64,000 nt of DNA from UBA1858 sp045105615 (GTDB taxonomy: Bacteria > Pseudomonadota > Gammaproteobacteria > UBA4575): positions 1-64,000 of the forward strand of contig JBGCDS010000010.1 of the NCBI GenBank assembly GCA_045105615.1. The letters are read 5' to 3'. Of the stretch, positions 62,391 through 64,000 are shown piece after piece. The notes beneath the pieces were generated by a model that saw nothing but the letters and a program-made list of their open reading frames with translations, was not told where the DNA came from and searched no databases. Every line of letters starts with the position of its first letter. Position 1 is the stretch's first letter. The translations under genes and the position numbers were made by a program.

Positions 62391-62720
62391 CTAATCTTGG
62401 TTTAGGGTGCCCTTAGGTAACACGCTAGCGATAGCATGCTTCTGAACTTTAATAACGACATTCTCAGCTAATTCAATGCGAATAATGTCCTCACCAACAC
62501 CTTTAATCTTTCCCATCATTCCGCCATTAGTCACTACCTCATCACCTTTACTAAGCGAATCCATTAGAGATTTATGTTCTTTCGATCTTTTTTGCTGAGG
62601 GCGAATTATCATGAAATACATAATGGCGAAAAATATGCCTATCATCACTAGCATTTCTGTACCACCACCGGCTGGAGCAGGTGCAGCCTCAGCATGAGCA
62701 TCACTTATTAAAAACATCAT
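62391..62720 (-). CDS. yajC: Sec translocon accessory subunit YajC
   Basis: 109 residues. A hydrophobic segment at about 25-40 (MLVMIGIFFAIMYFMIIRPQ), then the conserved QQKRSKEHKSLMDSLSKGDE and VVTNGGMMGKI. Between tgt and secD as in E. coli. Confidence 0.96.
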   Translation of the reverse strand: MMFLISDAHAEAAPAPAGGGTEMLVMIGIFFAIMYFMIIRPQQKRSKEHKSLMDSLSKGDEVVTNGGMMGKIKGVGEDIIRIELAENVVIKVQKHAIASVLPKGTLNQD

Positions 62721-62763
62721 TTATCCTTTAGGCGTGCCTGTTGTCTAAATACGAAGCGGCGTA

Positions 62764-63888
62764 TTATGCCACAGAAGACCCGTTTGTCTGCCTTGCCATA
62801 TAAAATTCATCGTAAAACTTCGCAAATCGCCCCTCTAAGATTGCTTCGCGCATATTCTTCATCAAACCATGAAAGTAACTCAGGTTATGAATAGTATTTA
62901 ATCGTCCGCCTAGCATTTCTCCACATTTATCTAAATGTTTCAAATATGCCCGCGAATAATGTTGGCAGGTATAACAACCACAGCGCTCATCAATAGGCCG
63001 CTCATCGTATTGGTATTTTTGGTTACGTATTCTCAATACTCCCGAGTTTGTATACAAATAGCCATTACGAGCATTTCTTGTCGGAATGACACAATCAAAC
63101 ATATCAATGCCGCGTTTTACAGCTTCTACAATATCTTCTGGCTTACCCACTCCCATTAGATAGCGAGCTTTATTCTCTGGCATTCTATCTCTTAAAAAAT
63201 CTAGCACATGTAAACGCTCTTGCGCTGGCTCACCCACTGAGAGACCTCCGATGGCATAACCATCAAAGCCAATCTCTTTTAGTGCCGACAAAGATTCTTC
63301 ACGAAGATCGTCATACATTCCACCCTGTACGATACCAAATAAGGCCGCATTACTATCGCCATGTGCCTCTTTACTACGCTGAGCCCAACGTGCTGACAGC
63401 CTCATTGATATGGCGGCTTGCTCATGGGTAGCTGGGTACGGAGTACATTCATCAAAGATCATTACAATATCCGAACCCAAGCCACGCTGAACTTGCATTG
63501 ATATCTCAGGATCTAAATTCACAGTTGAACCATCTATTGGTGATTTAAATTTCACACCCTGTTCAGTAATTTTTCGATTAGCCGCGAGACTAAACACTTG
63601 AAAACCACCCGAGTCTGTCAGAATTGGGCCTGGCCAATGCATAAACCCTTGTAAACCACCTAGCTTTTGCACCACATCAACACCCGGACGCAACATAAGA
63701 TGGAAGGTGTTACCCAATATAATTTTACTCCCGCATGCCTGCAGTTCTTCAGTGGTCACACCTTTGACTGTTCCATATGTACCAACCGGCATAAAGATAG
63801 GAGTTTGCAATTCGCCTCGACGTGTTTGCAATGTTCCTGCACGCGCACCTTGGCTAGTTGCTTCTATATTAAAACCAGCAATTCCCAT
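62764..63888 (-). CDS. tgt: tRNA-guanine transglycosylase
   Basis: 374 residues. Exchanges G34 for preQ1. Catalytic aspartates in DSGGFQVFSL and DMFDCVIPTRNARNG; zinc ligands in CGCYTCQHYSRAYLKHL. Downstream of queA. Confidence 0.97.
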   Translation of the reverse strand: MGIAGFNIEATSQGARAGTLQTRRGELQTPIFMPVGTYGTVKGVTTEELQACGSKIILGNTFHLMLRPGVDVVQKLGGLQGFMHWPGPILTDSGGFQVFSLAANRKITEQGVKFKSPIDGSTVNLDPEISMQVQRGLGSDIVMIFDECTPYPATHEQAAISMRLSARWAQRSKEAHGDSNAALFGIVQGGMYDDLREESLSALKEIGFDGYAIGGLSVGEPAQERLHVLDFLRDRMPENKARYLMGVGKPEDIVEAVKRGIDMFDCVIPTRNARNGYLYTNSGVLRIRNQKYQYDERPIDERCGCYTCQHYSRAYLKHLDKCGEMLGGRLNTIHNLSYFHGLMKNMREAILEGRFAKFYDEFYMARQTNGSSVA

Positions 63889-63913
63889 AATCGTTTTAAA
63901 ATAAATTTGAAAG

Positions 63914-64000
63914 TTAGTTAGTAATCATCATCGCATCACCATAGCTATAAAAGCGATAACGCTGATCAATTGCATATTGGTAAGCACGTTGGATTTTTTC
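63914..64000 (-). CDS. queA: 3' end of S-adenosylmethionine:tRNA ribosyltransferase-isomerase (partial)
   Basis: The last 28 codons and stop are in the window: EKIQRAYQYAIDQRYRFYSY then GDAMMITN. AYxxAIxxxYRFYSYGDAM is the QueA C-terminal signature. The rest lies beyond the right edge. It precedes tgt by 25 bases. Confidence 0.93.
   Translation of the reverse strand, partial: EKIQRAYQYAIDQRYRFYSYGDAMMITN

Noticed and set aside
1..64000. Mobile elements, CRISPR arrays, tRNA or rRNA genes
   Set aside because: I looked for transposase and integrase proteins, regularly spaced repeats and tRNA-like cloverleafs ending in CCA and saw none. Small or degenerate examples could be missed by eye.

Overview
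The window is a gene-dense, AT-rich stretch of a gammaproteobacterial chromosome. The evidence is gene content and order: iscR-iscS-iscU-iscA-hscB-hscA-fdx-iscX, ndk-rlmN-pilF-rodZ-hisS-yfgM-bamB-der, queA-tgt-yajC-secD-secF, ligA-zipA-smc and mepM-anmK-erpA-argC-hemJ are all typical of Pseudomonas-like gammaproteobacteria. I saw no rRNA, tRNA, CRISPR array, insertion sequence or prophage. Species cannot be named from the sequence.

Layout. 0-8.5 kb: cell-wall and lipid-independent housekeeping (mepM, anmK), ErpA, a bactofilin with its coiled-coil partner, argC, a ClC transporter, hemJ and a DUF1461 membrane protein. 8.6-12.6 kb: an iron block (bfd, bfr, then a Fur-box-preceded operon of a beta-barrel porin, a periplasmic flavinylated FMN-binding protein and a PepSY-type membrane protein). 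12.6-20.1 kb: rppH, a HAD phosphatase, a run of small secreted or lipid-anchored envelope proteins (PLA2-like, 3D-domain, GDSL esterase, a 56-residue DUF3012 lipoprotein), Tex, and a group of small genes including a Tat-exported copper-storage (Csp1-like) protein. 20.4-24.5 kb: a PfkB sugar/nucleoside kinase, rubredoxin, thiD, thiE, hemL. 24.5-26.8 kb: a bufferin-type locus (BufA-like DUF2282 precursor, BufC-like DUF2063, ECF sigma, anti-sigma) that lacks the expected DUF692/MNIO maturase gene. 27-30 kb: hemP, DyP peroxidase, ABC exporter. 30-42 kb: thioredoxin, Lon-domain protein, an unusual Ser/Thr kinase, mpl, an LpxA-like acyltransferase, PilZ, ligA, zipA, smc. 41.8-64 kb: queF, cysZ, aminotransferase, der to ndk, the whole isc operon, trmJ, suhB, secF/secD/yajC, tgt and the 3' end of queA.

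How the parts fit. Iron, Fe-S and copper handling recur. Near-consensus IscR type 1 sites sit over the -35 regions of both iscR and erpA with almost the same geometry. Fur-like boxes precede bfd, bfr, the porin operon, bufA and hemP. Two separate copper-buffering systems (Csp1-like, bufferin-like) lie within 7 kb of each other. The points I consider most worth following are the MNIO-less bufferin locus, the iron-regulated porin/flavoprotein/PepSY operon, and the glycine-loop-less Hanks kinase fused to a cNMP-binding-like domain.

Several starts were moved inward from the longest open frame because a better ribosome binding site and family alignment supported it (erpA, bactofilin, bfd, hemP, the aminotransferase, iscX, fdx). 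Three genes that are short or partial were read directly from the sequence: the DUF3012 lipoprotein, rubredoxin and the queA fragment.
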